NCBI GenBank assembly: GCA_002699125.1
Contig: PABI01000002.1
Coordinates: forward strand, 45,779-109,778
Origin: Anaerolineaceae bacterium
GTDB taxonomy: Bacteria > Chloroflexota > Anaerolineae > Promineifilales > Promineifilaceae
Reading direction: 5' to 3'
DNA length: 64,000 nt
Shown here: piece after piece, positions 1 to 8,275 of the stretch
How positions within the stretch are numbered: the stretch's first letter is position 1
Layout: each line of letters starts with the position of its first letter
Program-made: the position numbers and the translations under genes
Notes under the pieces: model-generated
Seen by the model: the letters and a program-made list of their open reading frames with translations, nothing else
Databases searched by the model: none
Told to the model about the DNA's origin: nothing

Positions 1-1
1 G

Positions 2-1516
2 CTGAATTTAATCATTTTCTTTCCAGTCCTGGCAGCGTTACTCATTTTTCTGCTGCCCGAGGATGAAAAGAACCTGATTCGCCGCCTGGCCTTTGTGCTG
101 AGCCTGGTGCCTATCGTGTTGGTGCTCATCATGTGGTTTAATTATGATCGGGTTGCCGCCGATATCCAGTTTGAAGTGTTAGCTGAGTGGTTCCCGGCAA
201 TTGGTGCCAGCTACCACGTTGGCATTGATGGCATCAGCCTGCCAATGTTCTTATTGACGGTCATTCTGACCCCGTTGGCGATTTTGGCTTCCTTTAGCAT
301 CGAAGAGAAGGTACGGATGTACATGGTGCTGTTTCTCATCATGGAAACCGCCATGCTGGGCTTATTTGCCTCGCTGGACCTGATGATCTTCTTTGTTTTC
401 TGGGAGTTTGGTCTGGTGCCGATGTACTTCCTCATCAAGCTGTGGGGTGGCAAAGATCGGGATTACGCATCGTTTAAGTTCTTCATTTATACGATGGCCG
501 GTAGTTTGGGTTTGCTGCTTTCGATCCAGGTCATTGGCCTCTCGATGGGCACGTTTGATATTCCCACGTTAATGGATACGTGGGTAAACACCACCAGCGG
601 CACGCTGGCTGGCACCGGCCTGGATGTAGAGCTGGTGAAGTCGATTGCTTACTGGGCATTCTTCATTGCTTTTGCTATCAAGGTGCCGATTTGGCCGTTC
701 CATACCTGGCTGCCGGATGCGCATACGCAGGCACCCACAGCCGGTTCGATGATTTTGGCCGGTGTGTTGTTGAAGTTGGGTGCTTATGGCTTTATCCGGC
801 TGGTGATTCCATTGTTCCCGCAGCAGGCTAACCAAACGGCCGTTATCCTAGCGTGGCTCGGCGCGGCCAGCATTGTTTTGGGTGGGTTTGCCGCGTTTGG
901 CCAATGGGACTTCAAGCGATTGGTGGCTTATTCTTCCATTAACCATATGGGCTTTGTGGTGCTGGGCATTGCGGTGATGGCGTTTGCGTACGGCCGTTCC
1001 TTTGCCGATTTAGGCACTTCCACCGACGCCATTATGGCCACCAGTGGCGCCGTCTTCCAAATGGTAAACCACGGCCTCTCCGCCGCGGGCATGTTCTTCT
1101 TGGTCGGTGTCATCTACGACCGGGCACACACGCGCGATCTCAAGCAGTTTGGCGGCATTTGGGCCATCATGCCCGTGTTTGGCACCATTCTCATTTTCAC
1201 CAGCATGGCCTCGCTGGGCTTGCCCGGCCTCAATGGCTTTGTCAGCGAATTCATGATTGTTCGCGGCAGTTGGAACATCTTTACATTGCAGCTGGCCATC
1301 TCCATGCTGGGCTTGCTCATGACCGGTGCCTATATTCTGAAAGGCATCGGTGAAACGCTGCATGGTCCCATTAAACCAGAATGGGCCAAGCTGCCGGACA
1401 TGACCCTGCGCGAACATCTGGTGATTTGGCCGCTGATGGCCCTGATGCTCAGCCTGGGCATCTGGCCGCAGTGGATTTTGGTCTTTATCAACGATACGAT
1501 TACAAAACTTTTTTAA
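2..1516 (+). CDS. nuoM: NADH-quinone oxidoreductase subunit M (first copy, 5' truncated by window edge)
   Basis: This is an antiporter-like proton-pumping membrane subunit of respiratory complex I. The reading frame is open to the left edge (it reads LNLIIFFPVLAALLIFLLP before the first internal ATG at position 95), so the true start lies outside the window and about 504 residues are visible. Diagnostic NuoM segments are present: the TM5 glutamate in FWEFGLVPMY, the TM7 lysine in AIKVPIWPFHTWLPDAH (codon at 680), the TM8 lysine in LLKLGAYG, and the TM12 glutamate in FVSEFMI. It is followed 85 bp downstream by a second nuoM and then nuoN, the usual end of a nuo operon. The family call is certain; only the start is unknown. 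Confidence 0.95.
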   Translation: MNLIIFFPVLAALLIFLLPEDEKNLIRRLAFVLSLVPIVLVLIMWFNYDRVAADIQFEVLAEWFPAIGASYHVGIDGISLPMFLLTVILTPLAILASFSIEEKVRMYMVLFLIMETAMLGLFASLDLMIFFVFWEFGLVPMYFLIKLWGGKDRDYASFKFFIYTMAGSLGLLLSIQVIGLSMGTFDIPTLMDTWVNTTSGTLAGTGLDVELVKSIAYWAFFIAFAIKVPIWPFHTWLPDAHTQAPTAGSMILAGVLLKLGAYGFIRLVIPLFPQQANQTAVILAWLGAASIVLGGFAAFGQWDFKRLVAYSSINHMGFVVLGIAVMAFAYGRSFADLGTSTDAIMATSGAVFQMVNHGLSAAGMFFLVGVIYDRAHTRDLKQFGGIWAIMPVFGTILIFTSMASLGLPGLNGFVSEFMIVRGSWNIFTLQLAISMLGLLMTGAYILKGIGETLHGPIKPEWAKLPDMTLREHLVIWPLMALMLSLGIWPQWILVFINDTITKLF

Positions 1517-1601
1517 GGAAGGGGAGAGTGGAGAAGGGAAACTTGATTGCTTTCAATCTCCAGTCTCCAATCTCTAATCTCACGAAGCGGGAAGAGAATT
1601 T

Positions 1602-3221
1602 ATGGAATTTCCCTTTTTATCAATCATTACGCTGTCGCCGATAGCGGCCGCCATCATTATTCTTCTGCTGCCCAAAGAGCGGGGGGAGAATGCGCGCATG
1701 TTGGCGCTGGCGGCCATGATTATCGGCCTGATATTGTCGGCCTATGTCTACTTTTCCTACAATGCCAACCTGCCGGTAGCGGGAACCCCCTGGGCCAACA
1801 CGCTACAATTTACGGAGGAGCATGCCTGGATTCCCAGCATCGGCATCAACTACCTGCTGGGGGTAGATGGCCTCAGCGCCACGCTGGTTTTCCTGACGGC
1901 GATTGTGGGGCTGGGCGGAACGCTCATTTCCTGGAGCATCGAAGACCGGCCGCGAGAATTTTTTGCCTTTTTCATGCTGCTGGTGGCCGGGGTGCAGGGC
2001 GTGTTTGTGGCGGTCGATGCCTTCTTGCTCTTCTTTTTCTACGAGCTGGCCGTACTGCCCATGTATGTCATGATTGTCATCTGGGGTTGGAAGCAGACGC
2101 GGGAATACGCGGCGATGAAGCTGACACTCTATTTGCTTATTGGCAGCTTCATCTCCTTTATCGCCTACCTGGTGCTTTACTTCCAACTTCCGGAACCGAC
2201 CTTTGACCTGCGCGTTTGGGCCGAGGCTAATTTTGCCATCGGCTTGCAGATTGCCTGGTTCCTGCCGCTGTTCCTTGGTTTTGCCGTGCTAGCGGGTACA
2301 TTCCCCTTTCACAACTGGTCTCCTGATGGGCACGTGGCGGCGCCAACGGCCGTTTCCATGATTCACGCCGGGGTATTGATGAAGCTGGGCGCTTACGCCT
2401 CCATGCGCGTCGGTATCCAGATTTTGCCCGAAGGCACCGTTTATTGGATGCCCTTTATCATTTTACTGACCTTGATTAACGTCCTTTACGGTTCGTTCAT
2501 CGCCATGCGCCAGCGGGATATGAAATATCTCATTGGCTACTCCAGCGTCAGTCACATGGGGCTGGTGGCGATGGGTTTTGCCACCTTAAACATGAATGGT
2601 TACATCGGTGCCGGCGTGCAGATGGTGAGCCACGGTGTGATGACTGCCCTCTTCTTTTCTGTGGTGGGCATGGTTTACGATCGGGCACACACGCGTAACA
2701 TGGATGATCTTAGCGGCATGAGCAAGGTGCTGCCCTGGGCGGCCGTCGCCTTTATTGTCGGCGGTTTAGTCTCGATGGGTATGCCGGGGCTTTCGGGCTT
2801 TGTGGCTGAATTCCCCATCTTCCTGGGCGTGTGGCAAGGCAATGGCTTAAGTCTGACCGGGACAGCGTTTGCGTTGAATCCGGCGAATTACTATCGTTGG
2901 ATTGCCATTCTCTCGGCGCTGGCCATTGTGATTACGGCCGCATACATCCTGCGCGCTGTGGGCAAAGTATTCTTTGGCGACTACGAGGGTGAACGGTGGC
3001 ACGACATGCGGCCTATTTTAGCCATCGACAAGCTGGTTTTGGTAGGATTTGTCGTCGTGTTAATTATTATCGGCGTTTATCCGCAAATCATCGTCCCCAT
3101 GGTGGAATCTGGCGTACAGCCGGTGGTAGCCCGCCTACAAGAAGCGCAGCAAGCCTTTACGATTATTGACACTGTACAGGTTGGAGCCCAAAACCTGCTG
3201 CATTGGTTGGGAGGTGCATAA
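1602..3221 (+). CDS. nuoM: NADH-quinone oxidoreductase subunit M (second, divergent copy)
   Basis: This is a second NuoM-family antiporter-like subunit of complex I, 539 residues and almost wholly hydrophobic. The start ATG follows a purine-rich GGGAAGAG ribosome binding site. It keeps the TM5 glutamate (FFYELAVLPMY), the TM8 lysine (LMKLGAY) and the TM12 glutamate (FVAEFPIF). The TM7 lysine of canonical NuoM is replaced: FAIKVPIWPFH in the first copy aligns with FAVLAGTFPFH here, so Leu-230 sits where the lysine should be. Tandem nuoM genes are known from '2M' complex I variants proposed to hold an extra antiporter module. Whether this copy pumps without that lysine is unknown. A pyrimidine-rich CAATCTC-type tract fills the gap before it. 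Confidence 0.93.
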   Translation: MEFPFLSIITLSPIAAAIIILLLPKERGENARMLALAAMIIGLILSAYVYFSYNANLPVAGTPWANTLQFTEEHAWIPSIGINYLLGVDGLSATLVFLTAIVGLGGTLISWSIEDRPREFFAFFMLLVAGVQGVFVAVDAFLLFFFYELAVLPMYVMIVIWGWKQTREYAAMKLTLYLLIGSFISFIAYLVLYFQLPEPTFDLRVWAEANFAIGLQIAWFLPLFLGFAVLAGTFPFHNWSPDGHVAAPTAVSMIHAGVLMKLGAYASMRVGIQILPEGTVYWMPFIILLTLINVLYGSFIAMRQRDMKYLIGYSSVSHMGLVAMGFATLNMNGYIGAGVQMVSHGVMTALFFSVVGMVYDRAHTRNMDDLSGMSKVLPWAAVAFIVGGLVSMGMPGLSGFVAEFPIFLGVWQGNGLSLTGTAFALNPANYYRWIAILSALAIVITAAYILRAVGKVFFGDYEGERWHDMRPILAIDKLVLVGFVVVLIIIGVYPQIIVPMVESGVQPVVARLQEAQQAFTIIDTVQVGAQNLLHWLGGA

Positions 3222-4799
3222 GTGAGCATAGAACCAACACTTTCCTGGTATCTGGCCCTGGCGCCAGAAATTGCTCTGGCCATTTTGCTCATCGCCATTC
3301 AGGTTTACAGTCGTGCGCTGCCCTCTGATAAACAGCGCAGCGTCGGCTTGATGACCGGCTGGGGCGCCCTTGTCATTTTGCTTGTGACATTGGGCTTATG
3401 GTTCTTTGCTGGTGAGCCGGATGGTGAACTGAGTCGAGATTTGAGCCAATCCCTCATTTGGGGCGGCATGATTCGGCATGATCTGATTACGCTGGTATTC
3501 CGCGTTATTTTCCTGGCGGCATTGATGACCACCAGCCTGATTTCACTTGATGTGAAACGGCTGCAACAAATTGAGTATTATGCGCTGCTAATTTTGGCCA
3601 CGATGGGCTTTAGCTTGATGGCTGCTTCGGCAGACCTGATCATGCTGTACATTGGTCTTGAAATGGCCAGTATTTCTTCCTACGTGTTGGCGGGCTTCCT
3701 TAAAAATGAGGATCGGTCGCCGGAAGCTGGGATGAAATATTTTGTCTATGGCGCCTTTGCCACGGGGCTTATGCTTTACGGTATGAGCCTGATTTACGGC
3801 CTAACGGGACAAACCAATCTGTACATTATTGGCAGCATGGTTGTTCAGGTGCCGTCAGCGGCGGACGCAGTGGGTAATGCCGCTTTGTTGACCGACGTGC
3901 AAAATATCAATGCCATTTTGCTGATTGCGGCGGCGATGATCATTGTGGGTTTTGGCTTTAAGATTTCGGCCGTTCCTTTCCACTTTTGGACGCCGGACGT
4001 GTACGAAGGCAGCCCTACGCCGTTTACGGCGTTTGTTTCAACCGCTTCCAAAGCGGCCGGGTTTGCCGTTTTCATGCGTGTTTTCACTTCTGGTATGTTG
4101 AACTTCACGCCGGGCAACCTGGGGCAGCCGGGGCAGGGAACTGCCTGGTGGCCCATGCTGGTTTCGATGTGCATCATCACCATGACGATTGGTAACTTTG
4201 CCGCCATTTACCAGCGCAATATCAAGCGTATGTTGGCTTACTCCAGTGTAGCCCAGGCTGGCTACGCCATGATCGGCCTGGTAACATTAACACCGGACGG
4301 CTCCGGTGCCACGATGTTCTACCTGCTGATGTATGTCTTCACCAACGTGGCTGCCTTTGGTGTCATCATTGTCATTAGCAATGTGTCTAAATCGGAGCAG
4401 ATGGAAGATTTCTACGGCTTGAACAAGCGCTCGCCATTCCTGGCATTGGTGATGTTGTTTGCCCTGCTGTCTTTGGGCGGCATTCCCCCCACAGCGGGCT
4501 TTTTGGGTAAGTTCTTTATCTTTAAAGCGGCCGTTGATGCCGGTTATTGGTGGCTGGCGCTGATTGGTATTTTGAATGCGTTTGTGGCCCTGTACTACTA
4601 TTTGGGCGTTATCAAATATATGTATTTGTATGACTCAGATCAGGAAGAGGTAGCGATTCCTGTGTCCCGTGGTGCCTGGGTGGGGCTTGGTTTGTCTACT
4701 CTGGCGATCATTTACCTGGGTGTAAATGCTGGACCAGCTTTTGAGTGGACACGTGAAGCGGCCGTTGCCTTCTTTTCCCTTGTTGGCATTGGTGGTTAA
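3222..4799 (+). CDS. nuoN: NADH-quinone oxidoreductase subunit N
   Basis: This is the NuoN antiporter-like proton-channel subunit of complex I, 525 residues with many transmembrane helices. The GTG start directly abuts the stop of the preceding nuoM, which indicates translational coupling. Family signatures are the TM5 glutamate region (LIMLYIGLEMASISSYVLAGF), the TM7 lysine segment (FGFKISAVPFHFWTPDVYEGSP) and the TM8 lysine (STASKAAGFAVFMR). It is the last gene of the nuo operon, and the next unit begins about 50 bp later with its own promoter. Confidence 0.95.
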   Translation: MSIEPTLSWYLALAPEIALAILLIAIQVYSRALPSDKQRSVGLMTGWGALVILLVTLGLWFFAGEPDGELSRDLSQSLIWGGMIRHDLITLVFRVIFLAALMTTSLISLDVKRLQQIEYYALLILATMGFSLMAASADLIMLYIGLEMASISSYVLAGFLKNEDRSPEAGMKYFVYGAFATGLMLYGMSLIYGLTGQTNLYIIGSMVVQVPSAADAVGNAALLTDVQNINAILLIAAAMIIVGFGFKISAVPFHFWTPDVYEGSPTPFTAFVSTASKAAGFAVFMRVFTSGMLNFTPGNLGQPGQGTAWWPMLVSMCIITMTIGNFAAIYQRNIKRMLAYSSVAQAGYAMIGLVTLTPDGSGATMFYLLMYVFTNVAAFGVIIVISNVSKSEQMEDFYGLNKRSPFLALVMLFALLSLGGIPPTAGFLGKFFIFKAAVDAGYWWLALIGILNAFVALYYYLGVIKYMYLYDSDQEEVAIPVSRGAWVGLGLSTLAIIYLGVNAGPAFEWTREAAVAFFSLVGIGG

Positions 4800-4823
4800 G
4801 CCTGGAAAACAGCAAATTTTCCA

Positions 4824-4851
4824 TTGCTTGACGTTTTAATTGTGATATAAT
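4824..4851 (+). promoter_or_regulatory. Putative promoter of the ATP synthase membrane-sector operon
   Basis: A perfect extended -10 element, TGATATAAT, lies at 4843-4851. A weak -35-like TTGCTT at 4824-4829 stands 16 bp upstream of the TATAAT. The element is 30 bp upstream of the first gene of the operon and downstream of the nuoN stop, so transcription probably restarts here. Confidence 0.65.
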
Positions 4852-4881
4852 GCGCAAACTCGCGCTCATGAATGAGGCATT

Positions 4882-5145
4882 TTGAAACAAGATAATCAAC
4901 AAACAAACGTGCCAACCACTGTGGCACTTGTCGTGAGTCAAGTTGGTTGTGTCTCTGTCCTCATTATTGGTCTTGCCTTGGGCGCTGGCTTGTTACTTAA
5001 CGAATTCCTGGGTACTCAAATATTTACAGTGCTTTTTTTATTGGGCAGCTTTCCCCTTGTCATTTATGTGACAATGCGGGTTGCTGTACGTGCACAGCGT
5101 CAATTAACGAGTACACCTTCTACGGAGGATAAGTCAGAAGCATGA
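4882..5145 (+). CDS. AtpZ/AtpI-family ATP synthase accessory membrane protein
   Basis: This is a small 87-residue protein with two predicted membrane helices (about residues 13-38 and 44-66) joined by a short turn, followed by a basic, Ser/Thr-rich tail. Size, topology and position at the head of an atp operon match the AtpZ/AtpI group. Members of that group are thought to assist c-ring assembly or cation handling. The start is TTG, the only plausible start downstream of the promoter. It overlaps the start of the subunit a gene by 4 bp. Sequence alone does not separate AtpI from AtpZ, so no symbol is given. Confidence 0.7.
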   Translation: MKQDNQQTNVPTTVALVVSQVGCVSVLIIGLALGAGLLLNEFLGTQIFTVLFLLGSFPLVIYVTMRVAVRAQRQLTSTPSTEDKSEA

Positions 5146-6230
5146 AAAAAAGATACATAATTTATCTATGTGTATTGGGATTGATACTACTTCAAGTCTT
5201 CCTAATGCCGCTGCGGCCCTTTATTCAGCTTCCGGGTGAAACGATATATCGCTGGGCAGAAGGCTCTCCATTGAAAGGGTCTTTGGCGTTTGGGTTTGGG
5301 TTTACAAACACCTTTCTCGCTGCCTTGTTGGCATTCGTAGTGATTTTGATCATTACCTTTAGCCTTAGAGCGCGCTCGCGTACAGCAGATGAAGTGCCAA
5401 TCGGCTTTTACAATTTCTTTGAGATGATCATTGAGTTGGCCTACAATTATGTTGAAGGGTTTGCCGGAAAATGGACAAAGCAGTTCTTTCCGTTCTTCAT
5501 GACCTTCATTTTGTGGATTGTCATAGCCAACTGGATGGCGCTGCTGCCCGGATTTGATTCAGTAGGCAAGTGGGAAACAAGTGGTGAAATTGCACTCCAT
5601 CAGGCCGAACTTGAAACCGGCCACCATATTGAGGGCGAAGAAGCAGAGCAACTCGAAGAGGCGGCCCTAGAAGAAAATAGCCAGGGATTGCGCAGTGGGG
5701 TATTTCTGCTAAATCCCCAGACAAATGCCGTTTCCGATGCCGAACTTGGCCCAGAGATACATCATGCGCCCACTGGTTTAAATCCTGAAGCTGCTGACTG
5801 GACAATTGTGCCCTATTTGCGCCCGGCGGCGACTGATTTGAACTTTACGATTGCGATTGCGATTATCTCCGTTATTATGACGCAGTATTATGGGATGCGC
5901 GCGCAAGGGTGGAGCTATTGGACAAAATTCTTTACCTGGAAGGCTGACGAAATTGCCCGGTCACCATTAGCTGTGATGGATACGGGTGTAGGTCTTCTGG
6001 AATTTGTTTCGGAAATCTTCAAAATTGTATCGTTTGCTTTCCGGCTTTTGGGTAATATTTTTGCGGGAATGGTTTTGCTCTTCGTAATTGCTTCACTGGT
6101 TCCTGCGGCAAACCTGCTTTTCTACCATCTTGAATTTGGCATTGGTTTGTTGCAAGCTGTGGTGTTTGCCCTGTTAACCTTAACCTTTATGAAGGGTGCT
6201 ACTGAATCGCATCATGGTGAAGAGCACTAA
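5142..6230 (+). CDS. atpB: ATP synthase F0 subunit a
   Basis: This is the stator half of the proton channel of F-type ATP synthase, 362 residues in the membrane. The essential arginine helix near the C-terminus is clear: SEIFKIVSFAFRLLGNIFAG, where the Arg before LLGN faces the c-ring. It is much longer than the usual 230-280 residues because of an acidic hydrophilic loop at about residues 145-225, with clusters of Glu after the WMALLPGFDS segment. It overlaps the upstream gene by 4 bp (ATGA-type coupling) and is followed 100 bp later by atpE. The function call is secure; the role of the inserted loop is unknown. Confidence 0.95.
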   Translation: MKKRYIIYLCVLGLILLQVFLMPLRPFIQLPGETIYRWAEGSPLKGSLAFGFGFTNTFLAALLAFVVILIITFSLRARSRTADEVPIGFYNFFEMIIELAYNYVEGFAGKWTKQFFPFFMTFILWIVIANWMALLPGFDSVGKWETSGEIALHQAELETGHHIEGEEAEQLEEAALEENSQGLRSGVFLLNPQTNAVSDAELGPEIHHAPTGLNPEAADWTIVPYLRPAATDLNFTIAIAIISVIMTQYYGMRAQGWSYWTKFFTWKADEIARSPLAVMDTGVGLLEFVSEIFKIVSFAFRLLGNIFAGMVLLFVIASLVPAANLLFYHLEFGIGLLQAVVFALLTLTFMKGATESHHGEEH

Positions 6231-6329
6231 GGGCAAACTCTTAGGACTGGAAAACTAATTTTATAAACAACGGCTTTTTAGCCTTTTCATTAAAGTAAAA
6301 AACACAAACACGTTTGGAGGATATAAATC

Positions 6330-6578
6330 ATGGATTTAGCAGCCGCTGAAGCAATTGCTGAAGGTCTGAAACTTCTTGGTGCAGGTTTGGCCATGACAGG
6401 TGCTATTGGTGCCGGTGCTGGTGTAGGTATTGTTGTGGGTGGTGCCGTACAGGGTATTGCTCGTAACCCAGATGCTGCCGGTACAATTACAGGTAATATG
6501 ATTTTGGGTGTGGCTCTGGCAGAAGCTGTAGCTATCTATGCTCTGGTTGTCGCCCTGATTCTGATCTTTGTTGCTTAA
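6330..6578 (+). CDS. atpE: ATP synthase F0 subunit c
   Basis: This is the c-ring proteolipid, 82 residues forming a two-helix hairpin with the conserved polar loop ARNPDA. The ion-binding carboxylate is Glu-65 in helix 2 ([14 protein letters not shown]). The residues that make a sodium site in Ilyobacter-type rings are absent: position 32 is Val rather than Gln and position 66 is Ala rather than Ser, so proton coupling is predicted. A strong GGAGG ribosome binding site precedes the ATG, which suits the high copy number of this subunit. Confidence 0.96.
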   Translation: MDLAAAEAIAEGLKLLGAGLAMTGAIGAGAGVGIVVGGAVQGIARNPDAAGTITGNMILGVALAEAVAIYALVVALILIFVA

Positions 6579-6636
6579 TAATTTGGAAGATTCATTGCCT
6601 GTTACGTAAACAAGGATGGATTAGGAGAGAATATAA

Positions 6637-7344
6637 ATGGACGCATTAGGTATTAATTTAGGCTACATCTTGATGCAGATGCTTCTCTTCATCATTTTGT
6701 TTATGGTTTTACGTGGTTATTTATATAACCCAATCATCAACAATCTGGAAGAGCGGAAAACGAAGATTGCCAAAGGTTTAGAAGACGCCCGGCAGGCGGC
6801 CATCGCCCGCGACAATGCCGATGCCGAAGCTAAAAAGATCATGGATGCAGCACGGGCCGAAGCAGCACAACTGCGCATTGACGCCACGGCTCAGGCTGAA
6901 GAAACGGCTAACAGCATTCAGGCACAGGCCAAGCAGGAAGCGGAAGCAATCGTTGCCTCAGCCCGTGAAGAGGCTGAAGAAGAACGTAACAACATCATGG
7001 CTGGTGCCCGTGGGCAGATCGCGGCAATTGCTATTGCCGCAGCCAACAAGCTGGTTGGTGAATCTCTAGATGAGAGTCGCCAGCGTGCCATTATTGCTGA
7101 CTTCTTTGCCAAGGTTCCGGCCGATGCGGCGAAGTTGACCGGTACGTCTGGTGAAGTCACCAGCGCTGTACCGTTAACGGATGCTGAGCAGGCAGAGGTG
7201 AAGAAGGCGCTGAATTTGGATCAAATTACCTTTAAGGTGAATCCTAGCATTTTGGGTGGCTTGATTGTACGCGTGGGTGACAAAGTTGTAGACAGCAGCG
7301 TTGCCTCTCGTATGACGGCTATGCGCGAATCTTTGCAGAAATAA
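6637..7344 (+). CDS. ATP synthase subunit b fused to a delta-type C-terminal domain
   Basis: This 235-residue protein joins two stator parts of the ATP synthase. Residues about 8-28 form one membrane helix. Residues about 35-150 form a long Ala/Glu/Arg-rich coiled coil typical of subunit b. Residues about 178-233 match the end of subunit delta (AtpH), with the hallmark ITFKVNPSILGGLIVRVGDK followed by VVDSSVASRM. Subunit b alone is usually about 160 residues. b-delta fusions are known in mycobacteria, but there a separate b gene is also present. This gene ends the operon: a terminator follows and no alpha, gamma, beta or epsilon gene is found in the window. Confidence 0.9.
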   Translation: MDALGINLGYILMQMLLFIILFMVLRGYLYNPIINNLEERKTKIAKGLEDARQAAIARDNADAEAKKIMDAARAEAAQLRIDATAQAEETANSIQAQAKQEAEAIVASAREEAEEERNNIMAGARGQIAAIAIAAANKLVGESLDESRQRAIIADFFAKVPADAAKLTGTSGEVTSAVPLTDAEQAEVKKALNLDQITFKVNPSILGGLIVRVGDKVVDSSVASRMTAMRESLQK

Positions 7345-7450
7345 GCTAAGCACCCTCGTTAAGGTGTGAGAAGCGTGCAGCAGTGTTTGTGGCTGCCTGA
7401 GAGAAATTGGTCGTTGAGAATTGAGTAACGGCCGTAACACAATATGCCGA

Positions 7451-7483
7451 AAAAAAAGCCAGGGATTTCCCTGGCTTTTTTTC
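7451..7483. terminator. Bidirectional intrinsic terminator between the atp operon and the AIM24 gene
   Basis: A perfect 7-bp GC-rich stem GCCAGGG/CCCTGGC (7458-7464 and 7469-7475) with an ATTT loop is flanked by A7 on the left and T7 on the right. It can therefore terminate transcription from both converging directions. Confidence 0.92.
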
Positions 7484-7494
7484 TTGAGAAAACA

Positions 7495-8178
7495 TCAGCT
7501 TGTTTTGATGGGCATGTACTGCATCAACTTGGAAGCGAGATTGGACAGCGGCAAACTTTGCAGCCAGATGCGGCCCGGACCGGTAAGCGAGGCCAGGAAT
7601 AGCCCTTCGCCCCCAAACAGGATATTCTTAACACCCTTAACACGCTGAATGTCGTAGTTGACCGATGGCTCATACATGGCAATATGGCCGGGGTCAACCT
7701 GCATCGTTTCGCCTGCCTGAAGAGAATATTCACGCACTTCACCAGCAATTTCTACCCAGGCCATGCCAGGTCCGGTAATTTTTTGCAAAATGAACCCTTC
7801 ACCGCCGAACAGTCCGCTGCCCAGCTTACGCCGGAAGTGCATTTCCAGTGAGACGGAATCTTCGGCGACCATGAAGGCGTCTTTTTGACAAATGCGGCTT
7901 TCGCCGCTGCCCAGCGCCACCGGCATGATGGAACCTGGTGCCTCCGGAGTAAAGGTGACCATGCTTTGGCTCCCTTTGCAGGTGTAGGTAGTGAGGAAGA
8001 GGGATTCGCCGGAGAGGCTGCGGGCCAATCCTTTGAGCAGGCCACCGCGTGTGTTGGTGGACATCTCGATGTCGCCCTTCATCCAAGCCATACCACCAGA
8101 TTCGGTAAAGATGGATTCGCCGCCGTCTAGAAAAATATCCAGGGTTTGTAGTGTGGTGCCATTTATTTCGTAACGCAT
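7495..8178 (-). CDS. AIM24 / TIGR00266 family protein
   Basis: This 227-residue protein is of the AIM24 family (formerly DUF124), a beta-rich fold found in bacteria and mitochondria whose biochemical role is not settled. The Gly-rich repeats FGGEGFILQKITGPGMAW and FGGEGLFLASLTGPGRIWLQ are characteristic. The C-terminal LQSLPLSNLA matches the family end. The start is supported by an AAGGAG ribosome binding site 7 bp upstream. It stands alone, convergent with the atp operon and divergent from the phosphodiesterase gene. Confidence 0.85.
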   Translation of the reverse strand: MRYEINGTTLQTLDIFLDGGESIFTESGGMAWMKGDIEMSTNTRGGLLKGLARSLSGESLFLTTYTCKGSQSMVTFTPEAPGSIMPVALGSGESRICQKDAFMVAEDSVSLEMHFRRKLGSGLFGGEGFILQKITGPGMAWVEIAGEVREYSLQAGETMQVDPGHIAMYEPSVNYDIQRVKGVKNILFGGEGLFLASLTGPGRIWLQSLPLSNLASKLMQYMPIKTS

Positions 8179-8275
8179 CGTGAAACTCCTTATTTGTGAG
8201 CATTTGACGGTTTCTGTACAAAATGGTTTTGCTGCCTAAAATTATAGCAAATCTGAAAGGTAAAAGAGTGATTTG

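Noticed and set aside
6330..6578. Sodium-translocating c-ring
   Set aside because: Residues 32 (Val) and 66 (Ala) lack the Gln and Ser ligands of known sodium sites.
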